9,000 bases of DNA, taken from an uncultured Prevotellaceae bacterium. GTDB taxonomy: Bacteria > Bacteroidota > Bacteroidia > Bacteroidales > Bacteroidaceae. The position numbers and the translations under genes are program-made. The notes under the pieces were generated by a model. The model did no database searches, had not been told where the DNA came from, and saw only the letters and a list, made by a program, of their open reading frames with translations. Below, piece by piece: positions 1 to 6,220 of this stretch; the first letter of the stretch is position 1, and the number at the start of each line of letters is the position of its first letter. The stretch is from contig CATXZX010000045.1 in the NCBI GenBank assembly GCA_958404085.1, positions 1-9,000 of the forward strand, read 5' to 3'.

Positions 1-207
1 ATCCATATGTATTCCAAACCCGGAAGCCTGGCAATACACCTTCTCCCCTATGGCGAGGTTTCGATTGAGCGCTACGGCTACCGAGTCGATTATTTTCTGG
101 CGCTCGTCAGCGCTGAAGTCAGCGGCGAACGCCGTTGTTGCAGTGCTCAACAGAAAAATCAAGCACAAGCAAAACGCGAAAATCCTTCCCGCTACTGATT
201 GCCTCAT
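1..207 (-). CDS. Secreted protein of unknown function, N-terminal 69 residues only
   Basis: The gene starts at the ATG whose complement is at 205-207 and runs off the window after 69 codons, so its 3' end is unseen. A GGGAGG ribosome-binding site lies at 221-226, about 13 bases upstream. The N-terminus is a clear Sec signal peptide: Arg at residues 2 and 8, a hydrophobic core at about 9-24, and an AFA|AD signal peptidase I site after residue 28. The mature part begins ADFSADERQKIID and reaches a VYCQ motif at about residues 57-60. It follows the 1012-aa adhesin gene by 81 bases on the same strand, so it is probably the next gene of the operon. The 'VYC' could be the cysteine motif of another thioester-type domain, as in the adhesin upstream, but too little is visible to assign a family. 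Confidence is high that this is a real secreted-protein gene and low for any function. Confidence 0.8.
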   Translation of the reverse strand, partial: MRQSVAGRIFAFCLCLIFLLSTATTAFAADFSADERQKIIDSVAVALNRNLAIGEKVYCQASGFGIHMD

Positions 208-243
208 ATTATTTTTTCGCCTCCCTTCACGCGAATCAGCGCA

Positions 244-265
244 GCCGCCGCACGTAAACGGCAGC
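244..265 (-). other. Intercistronic hairpin before the last gene
   Basis: The 81-base gap between the adhesin stop and the next start contains a perfect-to-wobble inverted repeat on the transcribed strand: GCTGCCG, an 8-base loop TTTACGTG, then CGGCGGC (seven pairs including one T-G). No U-tract follows, so it is not an obvious intrinsic terminator. It could stabilise or process the message, or lower expression of the downstream gene. A second GCGGCTGC copy nearby forms a direct repeat. The function is inference. Confidence 0.3.
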
Positions 266-288
266 CGCTTTTGTCAAAGAAACCAATG

Positions 289-3200
289 TCATGTCTGCTG
301 CGTCCCCCTCATCTTCCTATAGGTCACAAAAACGAGCGTTCCCATGCTCAGAACGAACAGGGCTGTTACCACACCCATGTCCTCGGCTCCGGTCTGAACG
401 GTGGGGCTATCCTTTATCACATAGGCGGCAGTGGGGTTAACATAGGTCTGGGTTATGTCGAGCTGTATCACTTCGTTGGCGAGGGTGTAGCCCTTGGGCG
501 CCGAGGTCTCCTTGATGTAGTACTTTCCTACCGGCATGCCTGTGAATGTGACCGTGCCGGACGTGGTTGTATCGTAAGTCGGAGTACAGTGCTTGCAGGG
601 CGTATACTTGTTCAGTTCATTCTTCGCAACGGTCGCCAATCCAGTAAGGTTCTTTATCTGTGCGCAGCTGGGGTTGTGATACACGCGGTCGGAATCCAGC
701 ACATAGGTGGGGGCAGCCCCGGTTGTAAGCGCTTTGACAACGCTGTTGTCGCTGGAGCGATAAAGGACGAAGGTAGCCCCTGAAAGCTCTTTGCTGATGT
801 TTTTAGCGTCCACCTTCTTGACCGGGACCTTGATGTATTCATCGGTAAAGGTGGTGTTCCCGGTACAGGTGCCGTCGTTGTTTATGACGAAGGTAAAGGT
901 ATTGCTGTTTAGGGCGTACCCGGAAGGCGCTAAAGTCTCCTTAAAGGTGTACTTGCCGGGAGTTAAGGAGAAGGCCGGGGTCTGCCCGTTACTATCGGTT
1001 ACCGCCTGATATACACGCTTGCCGGAGCTGTCGTAAATCTCGATGGTCGCGCCGGGCACAGGCGCTGCAGTGGTCAGGTCCGTCTTCCGTATGCTGTTGC
1101 CTCCGCCGGTACGCTCGTTGGTAAAAGTGGTGGAGCCGGTAACTTTGCCGTCCTGGCCTATGGTAAAGGTGAATGAGTTGGTGTTCAGCTTGTAGCCGGC
1201 GGGCGGCAATGTCTCTTTGAAGGTGTACTGCCCGGGGCTCAGCGTCGTAGACGTCATCCTGCCGTTGGCGTCGGTCACGTCCTCATACACCTTTTTGCCA
1301 GTGCTGTCGTATATGGCGACCTTCGCGCCGGGCACGGGCGCTGCGGTGGTCAGGTCGGTCTTTGTTATGGTCACGCGGAAATCCATGCGCTCGTCGGTAA
1401 ACGAGGTGGTACCGGTCACCTTGCCGTCCTGACCTATGGTAAAGGTGAATGAGTTGGTGTTCAGCTTGTAGCCGGCGGGCGGCAGAGTCTCCTTAAAGGT
1501 ATACTGACCAGGCTTTAGTGCCGTGGAGGTCATCCTGCCATTGGCGTCGGTCACATCCTCATATACCTTGTTGCCGGCACTGTCGTATATGGCTACCTTT
1601 GCGCCGGGCACGGGAGCAGCCGTGGTCAGGTCGGTCTTGGTTATAGTCACCCTAAAATCGTTGGGCTCGTCCTTAAAGGAGGTAGTACCGCTGACGGTCC
1701 CGTCTTCCGATATGCTGAAGTCAAAGGAGTTGGTGTTCAGCTTGTAGCCAACGGGCGGCAGAGTCTCTTTGAATACATATTCGCCCGGGGCGAGATACAC
1801 CTCCTTGGTCTTGCCGTCAGCACCGGTGATGCTCTCGTGCACGAGGTTCCCGGCCTTATCGTATATGGCGACCTTGGCGCCGGGCACGGGTTTTTCGTTG
1901 GTCAAATCGGTCTTAGTGATTTTGACCGGGTATTTCGCCAGCTCATTGGTGAAAGAGGTCGTGCCGGATACGGTGCCGTCGTCGTTTATGGTGAATTCAA
2001 ACGAACCCGTGTTCAGCTTGTACCCACGCGGGGCAATGGTCTCCTTAAAGGTGTACTTGCCGGGGGTCAGGGACATGGTGGAAATCTGGCCGTTATCGTC
2101 GGTAATGTCCCTGTATACCATGGTCCCCTGACTATCGTAAATCTCGATGGTCGCACCCTTGACGGGCGCGGAACTGGTCAATTCCGTCTTGGTTATGACG
2201 AGTTCTCTGGGGGCTTTGAGCTGTATCTGCGCGGATACCGACACTACGGTGCTGGTGCTAAGCGGCACCGCCATTATCTGGTGGGTGTCCTGCTGCGTCT
2301 GTGCGACATAGAACTGGAGCTGCGCCGAGGAACGGCTGTCCTTGCCCTCTATGGTCAACGTGATGGGTTCCCTGGGCGGAGAATCCATACTTACGGTTAT
2401 GGTATGCTCGTTGCCAAGCAGCACCTCCTCCTGCATGGCGCCCTGGGGCAAGCCCTTTATGTCATATGAGCCGGAGCAGTTGACCAGCTTAAAGCTGAAC
2501 TTCGCCTCATATTTGTTGGTGGCGGGGTTGAAGAGTATGTTCGCAGATGCGGGCAGTCCGTTTATCGAGCTTTCCCGCACCTCTTTATTGGCCGCCTTGC
2601 TAAGAAGCGCGGCAAAATACATGAACGCCCGCTCATTGGAAGTCAGGTCTGTCATATTGACCCCGTCCTTAAGCTTTACCGAAAACTTAGACGTACCCAG
2701 CTCCAGATGCTTCCGGTCTTCCTGCATGGCAGTGGGGTAATTGTACCCGGACGGCGCCAGTTTAGCCGGGTTCTTCTTGTAATTCAGATAATGCTCCGCC
2801 TCGGTGATGTATGTACCTTCACTGCCCACAGGTGAATTTTCATATCCCGCCTTGCCGTTCGCAAGCATCCATGCCTGCAGTGCCATGGCTGTGGCGTACT
2901 GAATCTCGTCATCGGTTATTCCGGGATAGCTGTCGGTAAGGTCCTTTGCCTTAATCATCGGATACCCGTTCTGGAGTATGGATATCATGCCGTCCAGCGT
3001 ACTCTGGCCTATAGCCCCGGCGATGTCTGCCAGAGTCATTTCGGTGTCCTTTGGCGCATCGAGGGGACGTTGTGTGCAGTACGCTACCTGCCCTGTGTTT
3101 TTTACGGTATAGTAGGAAACATTTATCTCCTGCCATGCTTCCGGGGTAGCCTGATTGGTATTGAAGTCATAGCCCTTTTTGTACGCTTCGAAGTATTTGG

Positions 3201-3327
3201 GATACTTGGGGTCCAGCCTTTCGTTTTCTTCAACAGCGCTCAATGTTGCAGGCGGCGCGGCAAGAGCCGTGACCGATATGGACAGACACATCGCCAGGGC
3301 CAACATAATCGCAGCAAACCGTTTCAT
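289..3327 (-). CDS. Wall-anchored thioester/Cna-B repeat adhesin, 1012 aa
   Basis: This is a probable sortase-anchored adhesin of the thioester/isopeptide type. The chosen start has a strong AAGGAG eight bases upstream and gives a clean signal peptide (MKRFAAIMLALAM..., ALA|AP cleavage after residue 23). Residues about 60-370 resemble a thioester domain (TED/TQXA family): AYC with Cys84, an NGYP motif at 120-123, and YATAMALQAW with Gln151. The canonical TQxA glutamine is Ala147. Residues 373-834 are five tandem Cna-B domains; each keeps the first-strand Lys (KTD/KTE), the Glu of FKET, and a terminal Asn or Asp, the residues that form intramolecular isopeptide bonds. A sixth Cna-B domain at about 835-970 carries a Cys/His insert (H884, C888, C911, C914). 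TVQTG at 976-980, a membrane helix at about 985-1003 and a basic RKMR tail form the sorting signal. It lies downstream of the lipoprotein gene in the same probable operon. The ligand is unknown. Confidence 0.9.
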   Translation of the reverse strand: MKRFAAIMLALAMCLSISVTALAAPPATLSAVEENERLDPKYPKYFEAYKKGYDFNTNQATPEAWQEINVSYYTVKNTGQVAYCTQRPLDAPKDTEMTLADIAGAIGQSTLDGMISILQNGYPMIKAKDLTDSYPGITDDEIQYATAMALQAWMLANGKAGYENSPVGSEGTYITEAEHYLNYKKNPAKLAPSGYNYPTAMQEDRKHLELGTSKFSVKLKDGVNMTDLTSNERAFMYFAALLSKAANKEVRESSINGLPASANILFNPATNKYEAKFSFKLVNCSGSYDIKGLPQGAMQEEVLLGNEHTITVSMDSPPREPITLTIEGKDSRSSAQLQFYVAQTQQDTHQIMAVPLSTSTVVSVSAQIQLKAPRELVITKTELTSSAPVKGATIEIYDSQGTMVYRDITDDNGQISTMSLTPGKYTFKETIAPRGYKLNTGSFEFTINDDGTVSGTTSFTNELAKYPVKITKTDLTNEKPVPGAKVAIYDKAGNLVHESITGADGKTKEVYLAPGEYVFKETLPPVGYKLNTNSFDFSISEDGTVSGTTSFKDEPNDFRVTITKTDLTTAAPVPGAKVAIYDSAGNKVYEDVTDANGRMTSTALKPGQYTFKETLPPAGYKLNTNSFTFTIGQDGKVTGTTSFTDERMDFRVTITKTDLTTAAPVPGAKVAIYDSTGKKVYEDVTDANGRMTSTTLSPGQYTFKETLPPAGYKLNTNSFTFTIGQDGKVTGSTTFTNERTGGGNSIRKTDLTTAAPVPGATIEIYDSSGKRVYQAVTDSNGQTPAFSLTPGKYTFKETLAPSGYALNSNTFTFVINNDGTCTGNTTFTDEYIKVPVKKVDAKNISKELSGATFVLYRSSDNSVVKALTTGAAPTYVLDSDRVYHNPSCAQIKNLTGLATVAKNELNKYTPCKHCTPTYDTTTSGTVTFTGMPVGKYYIKETSAPKGYTLANEVIQLDITQTYVNPTAAYVIKDSPTVQTGAEDMGVVTALFVLSMGTLVFVTYRKMRGTQQT
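388..402 (-). other. TVQTG sorting-signal codons of the 1012-aa adhesin
   Basis: The sequence TVQTG (residues 976-980) stands where LPXTG normally would. Four residues follow (AEDM), then a hydrophobic helix and an RKMR tail. The same VQTG core appears at 4180-4194 and 6404-6418 in the other two large proteins. A related NVQTG motif has been listed among Clostridioides difficile sortase B substrates. The position of cleavage is inferred. Confidence 0.65.
580..684 (-). other. Cys/His metal-binding-like insert within a Cna-B domain
   Basis: Residues 882-916 of the 1012-aa adhesin contain VYHNPSC and, 22 residues after its Cys, PCKHCTP. The spacing is H884-x3-C888-x22-C911-x2-C914, with an Ala/Leu-rich stretch between. 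This matches a short motif common in secreted Firmicute proteins (YH...C, then PC..C.P) and recalls the N-terminal zinc site of Ada. It sits between two strands of the last Cna-B domain: KKVDAKN...GATFVLYRS before it and GTVTFTGMPVGKYYIKET after it. Metal binding is inferred from the motif alone. The four residues could instead form disulfides outside the cell. Confidence 0.6.
826..2211 (-). repeat. Five tandem Cna-B-encoding repeats, 276-bp period
   Basis: The units are at about 2211-1930 (282 bp), 1929-1654, 1653-1378, 1377-1102 and 1101-826 (276 bp each). Each encodes about 92 residues with the pattern KTDLT...PVPGA..AIYD...G.YTFKET.PP.GYKLNT. Units 3 and 4 differ at about ten residues of 92. 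Units 3 and 4 share a 52-bp perfectly identical block (1433-1484 and 1157-1208), while flanking codons differ at many silent positions. The terminal acceptor residue alternates: Asn in units 1 and 4 (FTNE), Asp in units 2, 3 and 5 (FKDE or FTDE). Confidence 0.92.
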
Positions 3328-3335
3328 TGTTTTTT

Positions 3336-3341
3336 CTCCTT
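3336..3341 (-). promoter_or_regulatory. Ribosome-binding site that fixes the adhesin start
   Basis: AAGGAG lies eight bases upstream of the ATG at 3327. It supports that start over the in-frame ATG at 3372, which overlaps the lipoprotein stop. Starting at 3327 gives a normal signal peptide; starting at 3372 would add 15 mostly charged residues. Confidence 0.75.
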
Positions 3342-3368
3342 CATCGTTTTTTCTGTGTTCGCGTTTCA

Positions 3369-4079
3369 TCATTCGCTTATATAAATGAGCTCTGCGTCCT
3401 TTATCTGTACGTATACGCCCGAGGAAAGCGATATCTCGGTGCCGTCATCCACCTTGGAATACGTGGCAACAGCGCCCTTCCTGCTCGCGTCGGAATAGAC
3501 CGTTACTTCGTTATACGCAAAATCCTCTTTGGAATTCCTCACGGAATACCGGCCTGCGGGGATGTGCAGCCCTGTTAGATAACTACCGTCGCGGACGACC
3601 CCGCCCTGGAGGTCCACCGCCTTGCTGGCAGTGAGGCCCGTAATGGTGCAGCCACCAGTGTTGAGCGTTTCCCCTTCATAAACCTGAATCACGGTCTGAC
3701 AGCTGAACCCGTCGTGGGATATTATGCTGCCGGTCCCGGAGTCAGTTACGCTGGCAAAGGCATTGAAGCCGTCGTCCGTGTAAGACGTGCATACATATAT
3801 GCCCGCAGGGATATCCTTGGGACAACGGTAGCTTCCCTCTTTCCTGTCCTTAACCCTGCTCTCCTTGGCGTTGGGAGACAAAACAAGACCTCCGTCCTCC
3901 CTCACCTCAAGAGCGGAGCTCTCCGCTGTCTCTTCGGCGTCGGTCATGTATGAAACTTCGTCCGGGCGGGTGGACTGCGGGGTGTCCGAATAACCGGGCA
4001 TATATCCCGCGTTACTGCATCCGCCGATACAGACGGCTGCCATAACGCTCGCCGCAATAATCGCTATCGCCTTCTTCAT
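3369..4079 (-). CDS. Lipoprotein with two IPAG-type modules, 236 aa
   Basis: This is a membrane lipoprotein on the outer face of the cell membrane. The N-terminus MKKAIAIIAASVMAAVCIGGC carries a lipobox (I-G-G-C) with Cys21 as the expected lipidated residue. A Ser/Thr/Glu-rich spacer runs to about residue 80. Two homologous beta-rich modules follow. The first (about 82-149) has YRCPKDIPAGIYVC and EGETLNTGG. The second (about 165-236) has YLTGLHIPAGRYSV and DGTEISLSSGVYV. The pattern 'G.Y..G.DIPAG.Y' recurs in small secreted proteins and lipoproteins of Firmicutes, with no firm function known to me. The first module has four Cys (86, 97, 127, 144), enough for two disulfides. The second has none. 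It starts four bases after the 609-aa surface protein stop, with GAGGG spanning that stop as its ribosome-binding site. Its own stop touches a possible upstream start of the adhesin gene. A role in holding or assembling the neighbouring adhesins is speculation. Confidence 0.88.
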   Translation of the reverse strand: MKKAIAIIAASVMAAVCIGGCSNAGYMPGYSDTPQSTRPDEVSYMTDAEETAESSALEVREDGGLVLSPNAKESRVKDRKEGSYRCPKDIPAGIYVCTSYTDDGFNAFASVTDSGTGSIISHDGFSCQTVIQVYEGETLNTGGCTITGLTASKAVDLQGGVVRDGSYLTGLHIPAGRYSVRNSKEDFAYNEVTVYSDASRKGAVATYSKVDDGTEISLSSGVYVQIKDAELIYISE

Positions 4080-4083
4080 AGCC

Positions 4084-5913
4084 CTATCCCTCGCGGCCCA
4101 GCTTCTTGAGCTTAATGCCCGCTATGGCCAGAACGCTCGCTGCGAACAGCAGCCGGCATGCAAGGTATACCTCTTCAGGACCCGTCTGGACCTTATCCGT
4201 CTTATCCGTAGTTGTCACGCTCTTTCCGCCGTATACGAGGTTGACCCTGTTGTTGGCGTTGACCCACTTGGCGTCTACGGTAACTTCCTTCTTCTCCACC
4301 TTGGAAGTGGACATGCCCGAGGGCAGCTTTGTGACCTTCACGGTATATTTGGCGGGGTCCATCTTCTGGAACTCGACGGCGCCGTTTGAATTGGTAACGC
4401 GAGTCATCTTGGAATCGGTCTTTTCCTTGTTTTCAAGAGTGATGGTAGCGCCCTGTATCGCCTTGCCGGAAGTGTCCTTGAGGTCTATGAACAGGCGGAT
4501 TAGGTCGTTGGTGACTATGGTGTTGCCGCTGTAGGTCTTGGAGTTGTTTGCGCCGTTCATCACGGCGAACTTATAGCCTTTGCTGTTCAACTCATACCCG
4601 TTCGGGCAGCTGTTCTCGGCAAAGGTGTACTTGCCGGCGGCGAGGCCGGATATGTTTATGCACCCTTTATCGTCGGTGTCTGCAGTCATGACATTGTTAC
4701 CGTTGCCGTCCTTTATGGATACGTTGATGCCCTTGATGGGGGTCAGCACGGGCGCATGCCGCTCATAGAAGACTATACAGCCGTCCACCGCCACATACGG
4801 AGCGCCGTAGCTGCCGTTACCGTCGGCGTCGGCAGGCCCCTGCATGGTCTTGCCGGTATAGTCGGTTATGCCGCTGTTCTCATTGCCGGTAGACCCGGCC
4901 TGGTTATTGGTGTTTGTGGTATTGGTATTCGTATTTCCCTGATTGGTGTTGCCGCTGTTGTCGGCTGTCCTCACCATGCCGGAGGAGACAGCTCCTCTGG
5001 TCTTGGAGAGTATGAGCTTGCTCTCCGCAACGGTAGCGTCCTTCGGCGTTGCCGAGGTCATGGCAACCAGTTTGGAGGCGCCCTCCTGATTGGTACAGGT
5101 GTAAAATTCAAAGTTGCTGTTTATACGCGTATCCAGAGCCGCGAAAACCAATTCGTACTCCTGCTCTGAGCTTTCGGGAATCGTAAAGGTGAGCACCTCG
5201 CTGGAGCGACCGGTATATCCCGACACCTTGGTCGTCTTGGGCAGGCTGGACACGTCCAGAGTGTAGCCCACATTGGCGTTGGTCACGTTTACCGCCACCT
5301 TTACGGTATAACCTACGCCGCTGGCGTCCTTTTCGAGTTTCAGGACGTCCGAATCGAATTTTATGGAATGCTCCATCTCCTTCCCTGACGCGGCGCGGCT
5401 CATCAGGTCTTTTACAAAATTAAGCACTGCCTCATTGCCGGAAGCGGCAGAGAGCCGTGCAGGCGATGCTACGAAGTCCGCCCAGCCGGCGGGCGCAGAA
5501 GCTCCGTTGTGTATGGACCAGGCGCAAAGCGCGACTGCCGTTGCGTAGCGGGCCTTGTCCTTGGCCGCAGATTCGTTGGTGTCGAGTCCGGACGGGATAT
5601 TCAGCGGATAGCCATACTGCATTATAGTTCTGGCTCCGGTAAGGAATTTCTGGTTACTCTCCGTATACACGTCGTATACGGCGTCCGCACGGGTGGAGAC
5701 TTTTGCCGGTTCCAGCTGATACGCCAGTACGCCGGATTCGAGATTGAAGGTCACTGCGTCCAGCTTGAGCTCCTTACCATCCTCCCCAAGCAGGTAAGAA
5801 TTCTGATACTGGCTTACGGTGCCGCCGTTCACAGCCGCATATGCCGCCGCACTGCTTATTAAGCAGCAGAGCGCCATAATTGCGCCGACCATAGTAAGTA
5901 CCTTTTTTTTCAT
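4084..5913 (-). CDS. Wall-anchored thioester-like/Cna-B surface protein, 609 aa
   Basis: This is a probable sortase-anchored surface protein and the first gene of the putative operon. The start is supported by GGAGG at 5925-5929 and by a signal peptide (MKKKVLTMVGAIMALCCL..., AYA|AV cleavage after residue 26). Residues about 45-305 are homologous to the N-terminal module of the 1012-aa adhesin: GVLAYQ with Gln66, YGYP at 100-103, YATAVALCAW with Cys130, and a later segment FVKDLMSRAASGKE. The two putative thioester residues are thus in reversed order relative to the paralogue, and the TQxA glutamine is Ala126. An Asn/Thr-rich linker spans about 318-348. Cna-B-like domain 1 (about 376-470) has Tyr383 where the isopeptide Lys is expected, and three Cys (379, 418, 436). 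Domain 2 spans about 473-562. KVQTG at 574-578, a membrane helix and a KLKKLGR tail end the protein. Ligand unknown. Confidence 0.9.
   Translation of the reverse strand: MKKKVLTMVGAIMALCCLISSAAAYAAVNGGTVSQYQNSYLLGEDGKELKLDAVTFNLESGVLAYQLEPAKVSTRADAVYDVYTESNQKFLTGARTIMQYGYPLNIPSGLDTNESAAKDKARYATAVALCAWSIHNGASAPAGWADFVASPARLSAASGNEAVLNFVKDLMSRAASGKEMEHSIKFDSDVLKLEKDASGVGYTVKVAVNVTNANVGYTLDVSSLPKTTKVSGYTGRSSEVLTFTIPESSEQEYELVFAALDTRINSNFEFYTCTNQEGASKLVAMTSATPKDATVAESKLILSKTRGAVSSGMVRTADNSGNTNQGNTNTNTTNTNNQAGSTGNENSGITDYTGKTMQGPADADGNGSYGAPYVAVDGCIVFYERHAPVLTPIKGINVSIKDGNGNNVMTADTDDKGCINISGLAAGKYTFAENSCPNGYELNSKGYKFAVMNGANNSKTYSGNTIVTNDLIRLFIDLKDTSGKAIQGATITLENKEKTDSKMTRVTNSNGAVEFQKMDPAKYTVKVTKLPSGMSTSKVEKKEVTVDAKWVNANNRVNLVYGGKSVTTTDKTDKVQTGPEEVYLACRLLFAASVLAIAGIKLKKLGREG
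4180..4194 (-). other. KVQTG sorting-signal codons of the 609-aa protein
   Basis: KVQTG (residues 574-578) is followed by PEEVY, a hydrophobic segment (about 584-600) and a KLKKLGREG tail. This is the standard layout of a sortase signal with VQTG in place of LPXTG. Confidence 0.65.
5903..5910 (-). repeat. Run of eight A right after the start codon
   Basis: Codons 2-4 of the 609-aa protein read AAA AAA AAG, which with the last A of codon boundaries gives eight consecutive A (T on the plus strand). A gain or loss of one base would shift the frame at once and abolish the protein. Such runs can give phase-variable expression, but MKKK starts are also simply common in exported proteins. Confidence 0.4.
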
Positions 5914-5954
5914 GGTTTACCTTTCCTCCATCTTTTTTGTCTTTTCGTAGCTTT

Positions 5955-5973
5955 AACCGGCAAACTCCGGCTT
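5955..5973 (-). other. Small leader hairpin ahead of the 609-aa gene
   Basis: On the transcribed strand CCGG, loop AGTTTG, CCGG forms a short stem that can extend by AA/TT with a bulged G. It lies downstream of both promoters and about 26 bases upstream of the ribosome-binding site. No U-tract follows. A regulatory role is only a possibility. Confidence 0.25.
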
Positions 5974-6000
5974 CTATAACGTCTTTTATATCTCGTGTTT

Positions 6001-6029
6001 ATTATATGAGTAAATGCTGTCTTTTTGAA
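6001..6029 (-). promoter_or_regulatory. Promoter P2, proximal sigma-A type
   Basis: On the minus strand TTCAAA (6029-6024, four of six matches to TTGACA), a 17-base spacer and a perfect TATAAT (6006-6001). Transcription would start near 5994, leaving a leader of about 80 bases to the ATG at 5913. The flanks of its -10 box (CATATAATAA) resemble those of P1. Confidence 0.6.
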
Positions 6030-6090
6030 AAAAATGCGGTTTGCGCTCCGTCTGCGCTCATGTGCAGGCGTAGCGCGCTTCTGTATATCC

Positions 6091-6119
6091 ATTATATGAC
6101 AAAGACGTTGAGCAATCAA
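6091..6119 (-). promoter_or_regulatory. Promoter P1, distal sigma-A type
   Basis: On the minus strand TTGATT (6119-6114), a 17-base spacer and a perfect TATAAT (6096-6091). Transcription would start near 6084, giving a leader of about 170 bases. It is the better of the two promoters in this gap and lies just after the terminator-like hairpin of the upstream gene, as expected for the start of a new operon. Confidence 0.7.
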
Positions 6120-6161
6120 CGGGAATATGCCCGTATTTTAGCGTTTCACGGGTAGGATAGT

Positions 6162-6209
6162 CCAAAATAACAGACAGGAGGCTGTCTCTTGGGACCGCCC
6201 CCTGCTGTT
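6162..6209 (-). terminator. Probable intrinsic terminator after the large repeat protein
   Basis: After the stop at 6221-6223 the transcript can fold AACAG-CAGG (6209-6201) against CCTG-CTGTT (6178-6169 with one bulge), extended by two G-C pairs. The sequence ATTTTGG follows. An alternative inner hairpin, AGACAG-CCTC-CTGTCT (6187-6172), is followed by GTTATTTT. The U-tract is short, so termination may be partial. Its position between the 3' end of one gene and promoter P1 supports the call. Confidence 0.5.
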
Positions 6210-6220
6210 GTTCAGTTATA

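Noticed and set aside
272..277. Perfect TTGACA on the minus strand before the last gene
   Set aside because: No -10-like hexamer is found 16-18 bases downstream (the sequence there is CGTGCG), so it is not called a promoter.
826..2211. Regular repeats considered as a CRISPR array or mobile element
   Set aside because: The 276-bp units are in-frame protein domains with no spacers, inverted ends or transposase.
5914..6090. Leader considered as a riboswitch or T-box
   Set aside because: Only a small CCGG hairpin is visible; no conserved riboswitch or T-box sequence is recognised and no clear terminator/antiterminator pair is present.
5910..6119. Short minus-strand frame with a very basic product in the leader region
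   Set aside because: It overlaps both promoters; its only ATG lies on the -10 box of P1, and no ribosome-binding site precedes it. Its end overlapping the next ATG looks like coincidence.
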